Shown piece after piece: positions 36,401 to 43,898 of a stretch of DNA of 60,019 bases. The stretch is from a virus, in the IMG/VR virus record IMGVR_UViG_3300015171_000004, positions 1-60,019 of that record; one strand, written 5' to 3'. Position 1 is the stretch's first letter, and the number at the start of each line of letters is the position of its first letter. The position numbers were made by a program, and so were the translations under genes. The notes under the pieces are model-generated. The model was not told the DNA's origin and made no database searches. It saw only the letters and a list, made by a program, of their open reading frames with translations.

Positions 36401-37869
36401 ACGATGGGCGTGTATATGGGGTCTGTATTATTGTTGTTGAGAACGATCTTTACTCTGTACCCCATATCCGAGCTATTCACGGATAGACCGGGAACGACGC
36501 CGGGAACGGAGTCATTTTGCGTAGATGGGTCGTGCAAGTAGTATGTTAATCCCTGATCTACGGAAGTGTAGAACTGTGCGTCTGCTTTGGCGTTTCCCAT
36601 ATCATAATTGATGCTAAAGAAACTTGTTTTCATAATGCCAATGGAGGACATGCTTTTTACTGGCGATGTCCACACGCCCTGCTGATTGTAGGCTTGCATG
36701 GTTGTTAGGGATATATTGTAATAGCACTGCGCGGAAACATTGATGTTCTGCTGTAGCGTCCCGGTGAATATTGCTAGTTGGGTTGACCCTGTGCTGCTCG
36801 CTATTCTAGCGTTGCGGATATAGAAGCGATAATCACCCTGATTGTCAGACTCACACGCAACCATGAAGTAGTCAACAACGGACCCAACGCCAATTTCGTA
36901 CAGTGGGAAGTAGCGCGTGTACCATTGGTCGGTGTACCCTGACAAGTCCGTACCAGGATGTAGGAGTAGTCCGTTTTGGTCGGTTAGCGAGTACTTATCG
37001 GGGGATGTGCCTGCGTTGTATTTGTAGTCTCGCAAGAAACCTATGGTTCCAGTGCTGCTATGGCCGTCGAGACCCATATAGTGTTGTGCATTGTCAGAAG
37101 GCACCCATATATCGTATACGAGATAGTCCCCTGCTACTATGGTGTAGGGGGTTGTACATATCTTATTGTAGAAGTAGCTGTTAGCGTTGGCTGCGGGCGT
37201 GCACGAGGCGGCGACCTTTAGTACCGTGTTCGTTTGTATCTGTAGCGTGTTTCCGACGACCGAGACAACCTGCTGTGTAACGCCCGAAGCATTCCAGTCG
37301 CTTGCGTTGGCAACGTTGTATACTAGATCGGTGCCAGCCGCCTGTAACTCTATGTCCCCGTTATTATTGGCCGTAGGTACAACGTTCGTCCCTGTTCCAA
37401 GTACGAATTGATCGTAGCTTTGGTAGCGGGCGTATGCTTGCGATACCTGAATGCCCTCAGTTACCATGTATAATGCAGCGAGATCGCTTAGGATATCCCC
37501 CGCAAAGTATCCGGAGTATGCCTTGATTGCAACACGCCTATCTGCACTCTCGTTTAGGTCAACACACGCTATCTCGTGCTCTGTCATGTTCGTGCCGTGG
37601 TCAACAAGCTCTCGTTTGCAGGTGTGCACGCGACCCGTAAAGATATTAATGTTGGGCGTGACAGAGATGTCTTGCACTTGTACATATTGTCCAGTGACGA
37701 ATGTCCATAGGCCGCCCGTCGCCTCAAAGACAGTAAAATCTAGCGTGCTTCTCTCGTTAGTGATGTCTGACATGTGGAACGACCCGGCCTTAATTGCGGG
37801 CGTGGTTATGCCGTCTCCGTTGATGGGGTATCCCCCTACCGTGATAGAATAGTTAAAGCCTGTTGCCAT
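33496..37869 (-). CDS. Large distal tail / receptor-binding protein, 1457 aa
   Basis: The N-terminal 150 residues (GGYPINGDGITTPAIKAG, VTGQYVQVQD, EIACVDLN) look like the tail-hub/Tal region that joins the baseplate. The middle (from about 200 to 1150) is a chain of beta-sandwich modules with concanavalin/LamG-like segments (SHLVYVDGALYMTV, DYHRLIIDYFDG). The C-terminal 300 residues return to a hub-like fold. It follows the tape measure, as expected for the tip protein that binds cell-wall carbohydrate. ATG 37869 follows AAGGAAAGAAGAC. Confidence 0.75.
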   Translation of the reverse strand: MATGFNYSITVGGYPINGDGITTPAIKAGSFHMSDITNERSTLDFTVFEATGGLWTFVTGQYVQVQDISVTPNINIFTGRVHTCKRELVDHGTNMTEHEIACVDLNESADRRVAIKAYSGYFAGDILSDLAALYMVTEGIQVSQAYARYQSYDQFVLGTGTNVVPTANNNGDIELQAAGTDLVYNVANASDWNASGVTQQVVSVVGNTLQIQTNTVLKVAASCTPAANANSYFYNKICTTPYTIVAGDYLVYDIWVPSDNAQHYMGLDGHSSTGTIGFLRDYKYNAGTSPDKYSLTDQNGLLLHPGTDLSGYTDQWYTRYFPLYEIGVGSVVDYFMVACESDNQGDYRFYIRNARIASSTGSTQLAIFTGTLQQNINVSAQCYYNISLTTMQAYNQQGVWTSPVKSMSSIGIMKTSFFSINYDMGNAKADAQFYTSVDQGLTYYLHDPSTQNDSVPGVVPGLSVNSSDMGYRVKIVLNNNNTDPIYTPIVYGFQSNIRTSYRYNGTGKQDVVNALFQSTDWSGTGTTKIDTHDFGDRNLTLDIHTVDLKGTPNITTYGVGSSVIDTGQAYQGMRLRSGTAAQGQTYVYCADIPTITAGHTYTVSVDIPFPPQNQWTGLIYNTAQAAFSANKGCFAYAVVLFNEVGSNIGMKLVKGQNNSAGGAITTISTNTTSWAAGTMLRLRIEINGSSHLVYVDGALYMTVTDSTYTTNAKSGLILASTDTLQKYATYQNLVCLATTPAIAGVYKGTWTSADNFIQAAGTYQTSIVGWGSNLPFSTAMIVESSINSGSTWQLVSNGGVVNPNLTVGQSLSGVQVRFRVTLTTLDPTVTPTLTGITYYVLAPYSTSGTWISSALVLTPIPRAGNATISWQPGNIDSTKTLNMFTSTDGGSTYQSVTAGSTIPNLSLSPTPFIDNFTTDDIAGNYTQLGTFTNRIVDEVNYNLTMDCTSSATIKYTNYGSYDSAKYYLDFTEAEGLGLLAGYGGGIWFYVTCNDDHTANPGITKNTIVFEKWAASTQYFSVTVPFELKRGDYHRLIIDYFDGICTVTINGKIILNQWVDPYPPVSCVGGPRLVNGTGSYPAHGVVTTFAVMPYGNNIGSKTIRVKANFTSTDPDYTPYVSDLNFGVRPYQIDAGPVVNQATFNYAYVSDCIRDLVSRSNFWSNIDADGVLWYKGGASRWAPVIVHGGNIIGLPKVTFGNPLYRNYQWVVGGKNLTSEQNFNFVGNGYQTSWNANYPLAQPPRITVNNVVKTVGISGVDGGKDFYWQLGSTVISQDTSGVILKGNSKMLVKYVGYYDTVVKVVDTGQVQYTQNNEGFGTGIVEEVTDGTNILTLQASYDLANGLMSEFCVQGQQITFRTLNNSIKPGMMITVYLPQYGITETQFVVEKVDVTDDWPLLYFDVQATNGPLTGSWERAIGKLSTVSSIANINLGTGTIVSNSLTFSEGIAQSESVTYTIT

Positions 37870-37905
37870 GTCTTCTTTCCTTGCCTATGTAACAGATAAT
37901 AAAAT

Positions 37906-37987
37906 GAGAGGCTCGCCAGTGCCCTGTGATAGAGTATACCATAGAATGTATACCCTGTCCATACACAAAGCCACTAGTAAGCCTCTC
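37906..37987 (-). promoter_or_regulatory. Promoter (37933-37961) in the loop of an intercistronic inverted repeat
   Basis: Arms GAGAGGCT (37906-37913) and AGCCTCTC (37980-37987) flank a 66-nt loop. Inside it, on the minus strand, -35 TGGACA (37956-37961), 17 bp, -10 TATACT (37933-37938). The downstream arm is followed by ATTTTATT. Read-through from the tape measure can form the hairpin, but RNA begun at the internal promoter cannot, so the tail-tip genes would gain an independent supply. Confidence 0.55.
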
Positions 37988-38001
37988 AGTTTGTTTGCGG
38001 G

Positions 38002-41000
38002 CTATATACGAACGCCCTTCTTGCGAAGTTCCGCAACTATGTACGGACCCTCTAGTTGTGCAAGCTTTTTACCGTCAATAGTTATCGGTATTGTGATAGC
38101 GCCGATAATTTGCGCCGCTTGCGAGTCTCCATATGTTGTGCCGCCCCCGCCGCCAGTGGCGAAGGTACTGCTTCCATAATCCCACCCGCTGCCGGAGTCA
38201 GAGTTCGCATCCGAGCTTCCAAATGGGTTCATGCTAGCATTAAAGCCCTTGTCGTAGGTAACTTTCCCGTACTTGTTGGTCTTTTTACCGTGCGCCCTAT
38301 CCCAGGCGCGGGCCTTTTTGCGTCGTTCCTGTTCATGCTTCCTATGGGCCGCCTTTTTCTCACGTTCGGATTTCTTTTCCGCCCGCAACTTTTCGCGCTC
38401 TGCCTTTTTGTGTGCGCGGTCTGTAAGGAGCTTTTTATGTTTCTCTTCCCTAAGCTTTTTCTTCTCTGCGCGCAGCTTTTCGCGCTCGGCTTTTTTGTGC
38501 GCCCTGTCATGCAGAAGCTTCTTATGCTTTTCTTCTCTAAGTTTTTTCTTGTGCTCTCGATCCTTTAGTAGCTTTGCGTGTTTCTGGTCTCTCAGTTTTT
38601 TCGCTTTGGCGCGCTTGGCAAGCAACTCCTTATGCTTTTTGTCTCGTTCCGCTTTTTTCTTAGCTTTGAGGGCCGCCGCTTTTTTGCGCTTCTCAGCCGC
38701 CTCTAACTGCATTTGGGCGGCTTTCATCTGCTTTTCGGCAGCCCCCTGGTTGGCGCTTGTCATGAGTCCTGATTGTAGGGAAGAGTTTCCTGGGCCGCCC
38801 TTTGTGCTTGCTATCGGGATAAGTTGACCGTGTGCAATCATAAGCCCTCCGCCCGCTTGTGCCATGCCCGCAGCCGTTGCGAAGTTCCCTAGCGCACTCT
38901 TGCCGCCGTGCATAGCGCCGGTTCCTGCGCCAGCGTGGTGGGTCGTGTGCGTCGTCTTTGTGTGTGTGCTTTTGGTATGAATGGGATTGCTAGAAGATCC
39001 CGGCTTGTTTGCGCCCGCTCCTCCGCGCTTGTTCCCGGCGTCGCCAATAGTACCAGCAGACCCAGTGCCGTACTTGTGTGGGTCGTGTTGTACGATGTGG
39101 CTGGGTGGCTGTTTGATAATCGGCCCCTGTGCGTTCTTGGCATACATACCAGACTGTGCAACGTTGGAGGGCGCTGCGGCCTTTAGTACGCTGGCCGTCT
39201 GTCCGTTCGTAAGAACCCTTGTTCCTGCCTGTAGGTTCACGATCTCAGGGCCATTTTCACCGACTAGGGCAGGACCACCTGGGGCGCTGTTTGTGCCCGT
39301 TGCGAAGTGTGGTATACTTGCGCCGGTCACACTATTCACCTTGTCGATAACGCTATTGGCAGCGCCGCCAATTTTGCCGAATATTCCCGAAACAGTGTTC
39401 CACATGCCCTGCACTACGTTGACGATACCCGCAACGATACCGGATATGAGACCGGCAGCCGATGTGAATGGACCCGACATAGCGGCCATAATCCCCGCGC
39501 CAGCCGCTCCGATAATCCCCACAATGCTGTTCCATATGGCCTGTACTTTTGCCACGATAGCAGCAAGCAACGCCGAGACGACTGCTACAATAGCGCTCCA
39601 CCCCGCGCTAATAACGCCACGCACAGCCGCTATAGCCGCGCCAACTACCGACGTAACCCTGGCCCAGCCCGCCTGTATCACGCCGCCTATAGCGGACATC
39701 CAGCCGGATATCGTAGATTTGACCACGCCCGCAGCCGCAGACACCAGGGCCTTTACTTTGTTCCATGCGTCCTCAATCGGCTTGTGAAAATTCTTCCATA
39801 TTGCCATAATTGCCAGGATAGCCAGCGTGAACGGCAGGAAGACCGTCAAGGCAAGGAACGCGATAGCTATCTTGAATATCGTCTTGATAACTTCCCACGA
39901 CGCTTGAAAGAACTTTTGCAGTCCGCCCCAGATGTTCTTGGCAACCGCAACCGTACCATTCCAGAAACCGGATAAGAAGTTACCTATGGCAGAGAACGCC
40001 ATCTTAAAGCCCGATATCAGGGGCGCAAATGTGGTAAGCAACCACTTAGTGAACGCATCCCATATTCCCTTGAGGAATGCGGTTACTTGTGTCCAGTGTG
40101 TCACTAGCAGGACGATACCGACGACTAGAAGGGCTATGGCCGCTATGATAAGCATTATAGGCCAGGTGGCTGCAATCATCCCGGCTGCGGCTGCCCAAGC
40201 GCCCGCTGCCCACGCTCCGAAGCCCGCAACCATAGCCGGTATCGAGGCGATAAACGACGGGATAGACTCCGTTACGAACGTCACCACACCCAGAGCCATT
40301 TTTTGCATCGATGCGACGAACTGAGGGATGGACTCCGTTACAAAGGTCATAACGCCCGCGCCCATCTTCTTCATGCTACCTATGAATTCAACGGCGGCCT
40401 TAATATTGAAGTCAGCAAACTGTTTGATCATTCCTGCTATCTTCATGGCACCGATAGCGACGCCCAGGCCGATAAGGGCGCGTGTTACAGCGTCAACTAG
40501 GGGCTTGTTCTTGCTGAATGCGTTAGCGCCGTCTGTTAGACCTTTCATGAGGCCCGTAAGCATAGGTAGTATCTGAGTCTGTATCATCTTTGCGAAGTCA
40601 CGCAAGGGACCATTAGCGGATTGATTGATAACCGCGCTAATTCTCAAGACCGCAGCCACGAGGTTAGCCGCCTGAACGCTGAACGCCCTCATTTGAGGAG
40701 ACGTTAAGACATCCATAAATATCTTTATGCGCTCCCTAGTGGAGTCTACTATTGACTTAACGCTGTTCATGGCGGAGTCGAATGCTGGCTTTAAGGCCAT
40801 GACAAGCCCTATTATTTTATTGATGGGGCCGGGTATTTGCCCCGTAGTGGATGTTATGACCTTTACGAAGTCCGCCGCCTTTTGAGCCGCGCCTGACAGC
40901 GTTGTACCTATCCTGGCTATCATGTTGGCTATCGGCCCGCCCTGCACTGCAAGCCCAGAGAACGCGCCTATAAGGGGGGTTATAGCCCCCATAATGGACC

Positions 41001-42090
41001 CTAGAGCCGGTAGAAGAGACGTACCGATGTTAATCTTGACAACATCAAACGCCGCTTTCATCTTGTTGGCTTGTGCGTGGAAAGTTTGTTCTGTAAGCTT
41101 AAATGCGTCGTCGGTTGTTCCCTGCGCATGATTAAGGTCGTTTAGGGTGCTTTTGTAGTCCTTGATGTGGTCGCGCAGCATCATATAGGACTTCGCTGCA
41201 ACGGAGTTGTTGTTCATCAGCTTCAACGCCACAGAGTCGTTACCCTTAGTTACCTTGTTTACGTATTCAATTTGATCCCCCAGGCTCATTGTCTTAAACT
41301 TGGTGGCATCGAATGATATGCCCAGGGCCGTGGCGTTCTTCGCCATTGACGCCGTTTTGAGGGACATCATCGTCATGGCGTTTTGGAGGTAGGTACTGCC
41401 CTTTTGTGCCGACATACCGGAGTTAGTGAACGTTGCTAGGGCCGCGTTAGCCTCTTGAAAGGTGTGCCCGCTTGCTTTGGTGGTGACAGATAGCATACCG
41501 ACGACGTGCGCATAGTTGCCGTACTCCATCTTGCCTGCGGATACGGTCTTCGTCATGATGTCGACTGCCGATTGAGCCGATAGGTTATTTTTCCCGAACG
41601 TATTAATCGCGCTTGTTGCGCCGTCTGCTACCGTGAGGGTGTCGGTCATACCAGCCGCAGCGGCCTTAGCAGATGTCTTTAGCAGGTCTAGAGCCGCCTT
41701 GCCGTGAAACCCCGCCGACTCTACAAAATAAAGACCCTCGGCCAGGGATTTAGGGGACTGCCCAACGTCTGAGGCCATCTTTAGAACCGAGTCAGACATC
41801 TGTTTCATGTTTTCGGTCGCGGGCGCAGCAAGGGCCTTGACCTTTGTCATAGCTGACTGAAAGTCCGCCGCGCTTTTTACCGATGCAACGCCAAAAGCGC
41901 CAGCCGCTAAGCCGACGCCGCCAACCACGCCCGCAAGAGGGGCGAGGTGTCCAACCATGCCAGCTAACCCGCCGCCAGCCTTATCGCTGGCATCCTTAAC
42001 GGTGCTTCCCACCTTCGCCATCTTGTTTTGAAGATCGGAAATGTCGCCAGTTACTCTGACAACCAATTCACCTATGACATCATCTGACAT
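38002..42090 (-). CDS. Tail tape measure protein, 1362 aa
   Basis: N-terminal coiled region then a Gly/Ala hydrophobic stretch (about residues 40-80), TP901-type tape-measure core (SAMTKVKALAAPATENM), a central multi-pass hydrophobic block (about 630-670), and a lytic-hinge-like GG-rich part. Unusually, about residues 1150-1290 are Lys/Arg/Glu/His-rich, with two near-identical 28-residue repeats. From the usual 0.15 nm per residue the tail would be about 200 nm. ATG 42090 is preferred to GTG 42099 because GGACGGGGTG lies upstream of the ATG. Confidence 0.9.
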   Translation of the reverse strand: MSDDVIGELVVRVTGDISDLQNKMAKVGSTVKDASDKAGGGLAGMVGHLAPLAGVVGGVGLAAGAFGVASVKSAADFQSAMTKVKALAAPATENMKQMSDSVLKMASDVGQSPKSLAEGLYFVESAGFHGKAALDLLKTSAKAAAAGMTDTLTVADGATSAINTFGKNNLSAQSAVDIMTKTVSAGKMEYGNYAHVVGMLSVTTKASGHTFQEANAALATFTNSGMSAQKGSTYLQNAMTMMSLKTASMAKNATALGISFDATKFKTMSLGDQIEYVNKVTKGNDSVALKLMNNNSVAAKSYMMLRDHIKDYKSTLNDLNHAQGTTDDAFKLTEQTFHAQANKMKAAFDVVKINIGTSLLPALGSIMGAITPLIGAFSGLAVQGGPIANMIARIGTTLSGAAQKAADFVKVITSTTGQIPGPINKIIGLVMALKPAFDSAMNSVKSIVDSTRERIKIFMDVLTSPQMRAFSVQAANLVAAVLRISAVINQSANGPLRDFAKMIQTQILPMLTGLMKGLTDGANAFSKNKPLVDAVTRALIGLGVAIGAMKIAGMIKQFADFNIKAAVEFIGSMKKMGAGVMTFVTESIPQFVASMQKMALGVVTFVTESIPSFIASIPAMVAGFGAWAAGAWAAAAGMIAATWPIMLIIAAIALLVVGIVLLVTHWTQVTAFLKGIWDAFTKWLLTTFAPLISGFKMAFSAIGNFLSGFWNGTVAVAKNIWGGLQKFFQASWEVIKTIFKIAIAFLALTVFLPFTLAILAIMAIWKNFHKPIEDAWNKVKALVSAAAGVVKSTISGWMSAIGGVIQAGWARVTSVVGAAIAAVRGVISAGWSAIVAVVSALLAAIVAKVQAIWNSIVGIIGAAGAGIMAAMSGPFTSAAGLISGIVAGIVNVVQGMWNTVSGIFGKIGGAANSVIDKVNSVTGASIPHFATGTNSAPGGPALVGENGPEIVNLQAGTRVLTNGQTASVLKAAAPSNVAQSGMYAKNAQGPIIKQPPSHIVQHDPHKYGTGSAGTIGDAGNKRGGAGANKPGSSSNPIHTKSTHTKTTHTTHHAGAGTGAMHGGKSALGNFATAAGMAQAGGGLMIAHGQLIPIASTKGGPGNSSLQSGLMTSANQGAAEKQMKAAQMQLEAAEKRKKAAALKAKKKAERDKKHKELLAKRAKAKKLRDQKHAKLLKDREHKKKLREEKHKKLLHDRAHKKAEREKLRAEKKKLREEKHKKLLTDRAHKKAEREKLRAEKKSEREKKAAHRKHEQERRKKARAWDRAHGKKTNKYGKVTYDKGFNASMNPFGSSDANSDSGSGWDYGSSTFATGGGGGTTYGDSQAAQIIGAITIPITIDGKKLAQLEGPYIVAELRKKGVRI

Positions 42091-42105
42091 GCTTGTCACC
42101 CCGTC

Positions 42106-42653
42106 CTATCTGTTCTCGTTCTTGGCTTTTTCTATTTCGTCTTGTTCCTCTTGATATTCGATCTCAAACAGGACGCCCCACTGCATGATTTCGTAAGCGG
42201 ACATTCTTTCCAGAAGTTCAGCAACGGTCATGCCCCCCAACCTAGAAGCTATACGGAAATATAACCTCTCTTCAGTTAGGGTGCTGGTTAGTTTTTTCTT
42301 GCTTGTTCCTTAGCATCGGCATTCAGGCCGGATACTTCCATAACCTTAGCAGCGATCTTTTCCTGGGCCTCGCCTGACTTCTCGAATACTACGTCCTTGT
42401 CGGTGTCTTCAAAGATGCGCTCGCGGCTCTCAGGATCATAGCAGCATTCCACGATGAGGAATGGATACAACTTTGAGATGTCCGGGTTGCCGTCTTTGTC
42501 CATGCAGGTGTTCAGCATGATTGCGCGAGCCTTGCCTGACAATCCACGTACCAGGATTTCGGTATCCCACTCTTCAATGTACAGTTTCTCGCTTCGGATA
42601 TCGTCCTTAGCTAAAATTGCCTGCCGTAAGTTCTTAGCGCTGATTGATGCCAT
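42106..42653 (-). CDS. Tail assembly chaperone GT fusion made by -1 frameshift
   Basis: At 42291-42297 (minus strand) the slippery heptamer A-AAA-AAC precedes the TAA of the first chaperone. A -1 shift continues into about 60 codons (LTSTLTEERLYFRIASRLGG onward, ending KNENR) to TAG 42106-42108. The extension has no good start of its own, and lies just before the tape measure gene, the classic G/GT layout. The two products help fold the tape measure and recruit tube subunits. Confidence 0.85.
42288..42653 (-). CDS. Tail assembly chaperone G, 121 aa
   Basis: Small alpha/beta protein between tail tube and tape measure genes, starting MASISAKNLRQ at ATG 42653 with AAGGAAAAATATC upstream. It ends QARKN-stop at the slippery site. 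Acidic, as usual for this family. Made in excess over the frameshifted GT form. Confidence 0.8.
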   Translation of the reverse strand: MASISAKNLRQAILAKDDIRSEKLYIEEWDTEILVRGLSGKARAIMLNTCMDKDGNPDISKLYPFLIVECCYDPESRERIFEDTDKDVVFEKSGEAQEKIAAKVMEVSGLNADAKEQARKN

Positions 42654-42711
42654 GATATTTTTCCTTCTTTCATCTGACTGTCGAAACTAAGTGAACAACT
42701 ATAACTGTAAT

Positions 42712-43308
42712 TTAGAAGTAGTAAATTTGACCTACCGAGACAAACGTTACATCTTCCATAACAAGATCCTGGGCCGCAGCCTTAATGGAGTCCTGAGACA
42801 TGAGGGCATACATCGCGTAACCGTGATTGTTCACCGTGTCGGTGTACATAATCACGCCGAGTGGTGTCCCTGCATTGATCTTTGACAACATGTTGGTTGT
42901 CGATAGTTCAATCTGATAGAACCTCGTGAACTTTGCCGAGGCGCTTCTGATAACTGGTTGCTGTATCTTCCATGAGCTATTTAGGACGGTGGTATCCTTA
43001 AGGTCCACTTGAACGTCAAGCGACCAGTCCGTAGCATCGGCAACGATGGCCGTTGGAAGATAAGACATAACCGATAAGCGTACCTGCGTACCTGCTGAAT
43101 TAGCAACCGTGAACACGACCTTGCCTATCGGATATTGGATAGTGAACCCGGTTGTTACCGGCGTCCATGTCGTACCGTCTGGCGAAGTTTGCACTGTCGT
43201 CGTCGCTGTATTGTCAATGACTCTGTGAGCCGCGTTAGTAATGGTATAGACGGTTAGATCTGGTGACGTGGTTGCTTCGTTAGTCGTTGCAACGCTTGTA
43301 CCAGACAT
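42712..43308 (-). CDS. Second tail tube-like protein, 198 aa
   Basis: Residues about 96-115 (DWSLDVQVDLKDTTVL) match the same segment of the 128-aa tail tube protein (DWNLDVQVNILDTTIM), and the remaining core aligns in character. The N-terminal 85 residues are an extra beta-rich, Thr-rich domain. It may be a decorated tube subunit or a tube variant placed at one end of the tail. ATG 43308 follows GGCGCGATATAC, a weak site. Confidence 0.7.
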   Translation of the reverse strand: MSGTSVATTNEATTSPDLTVYTITNAAHRVIDNTATTTVQTSPDGTTWTPVTTGFTIQYPIGKVVFTVANSAGTQVRLSVMSYLPTAIVADATDWSLDVQVDLKDTTVLNSSWKIQQPVIRSASAKFTRFYQIELSTTNMLSKINAGTPLGVIMYTDTVNNHGYAMYALMSQDSIKAAAQDLVMEDVTFVSVGQIYYF

Positions 43309-43381
43309 GTATATCGCGCCTACGTTCCCGAATATGGCAGTGATAATGCACCTTCCTTGCTATTCGATACGATAAATAGTT

Positions 43382-43401
43382 GTGGGGATATTTCACCCCA
43401 C
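43382..43401. terminator. Hairpin after tail tube gene
   Basis: GTGGGG-ATATTTCA-CCCCAC, 7 bp after the stop of the tail tube gene, with only a weak T run. Closely resembles the hairpin after the major capsid gene. It probably stabilises the upstream mRNA or partially terminates. Confidence 0.6.
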
Positions 43402-43408
43402 CGTAAAG

Positions 43409-43795
43409 CTATGCGTAGGTAATTGCGCCCGTACCGTCGAATGTGAGATCGAAAGTTACGACTGCTTGCGCGGCGTCCTTAATACTAAACTGCTTAATCC
43501 ACGCGCTGCCTGAGTAGCTATTTGTGCCACCGTTCACGGATAGGGCCAGTGCTACGGAGCTTGTACCCGTCAAGATTGCATTCTGAATGGTGGTCTGCTG
43601 TGCATCGGTCATGTACCAGTTGCAAGTAATCTTGCCAGACCATGACTTAATGCCGCCGATTTGGTCTTTCCAGGCGTCTGCCATGATGGTAGTATCAAGG
43701 ATGTTTACCTGAACATCTAAGTTCCAATCGGTCACTTCGGCAATTAAAGCGCCGCCTACTTTGGCCGTTCCACCATACCCAGCGAGTGCTGCCAT
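43409..43795 (-). CDS. Major tail tube protein, 128 aa
   Basis: Short beta-sandwich tube subunit with DWNLDVQVNILDTTIM at about residues 22-37 and a regular WSGKITCNWYM/VALALSVNG pattern. Upstream of the chaperones and tape measure. It has its own promoter (43856-43884) and a following hairpin, as expected for an abundant virion protein. Confidence 0.8.
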   Translation of the reverse strand: MAALAGYGGTAKVGGALIAEVTDWNLDVQVNILDTTIMADAWKDQIGGIKSWSGKITCNWYMTDAQQTTIQNAILTGTSSVALALSVNGGTNSYSGSAWIKQFSIKDAAQAVVTFDLTFDGTGAITYA

Positions 43796-43855
43796 GTTTG
43801 TATTCCTATTCTATAGCCAATGTAGGCTATGCTTGTGTGCTTTTCTACTGATAGT

Positions 43856-43884
43856 AGTATAACACTATTACTAGATAAAAGTAA
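43856..43884 (-). promoter_or_regulatory. Late promoter for tail tube gene
   Basis: Minus strand: -35 TTACTT (43879-43884), 17 bp, -10 TATACT (43856-43861). Embedded in an imperfect palindrome around TAGTANTA. No boxes of the early type. Confidence 0.6.
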
Positions 43885-43898
43885 AGGGTCTTAGAAAA

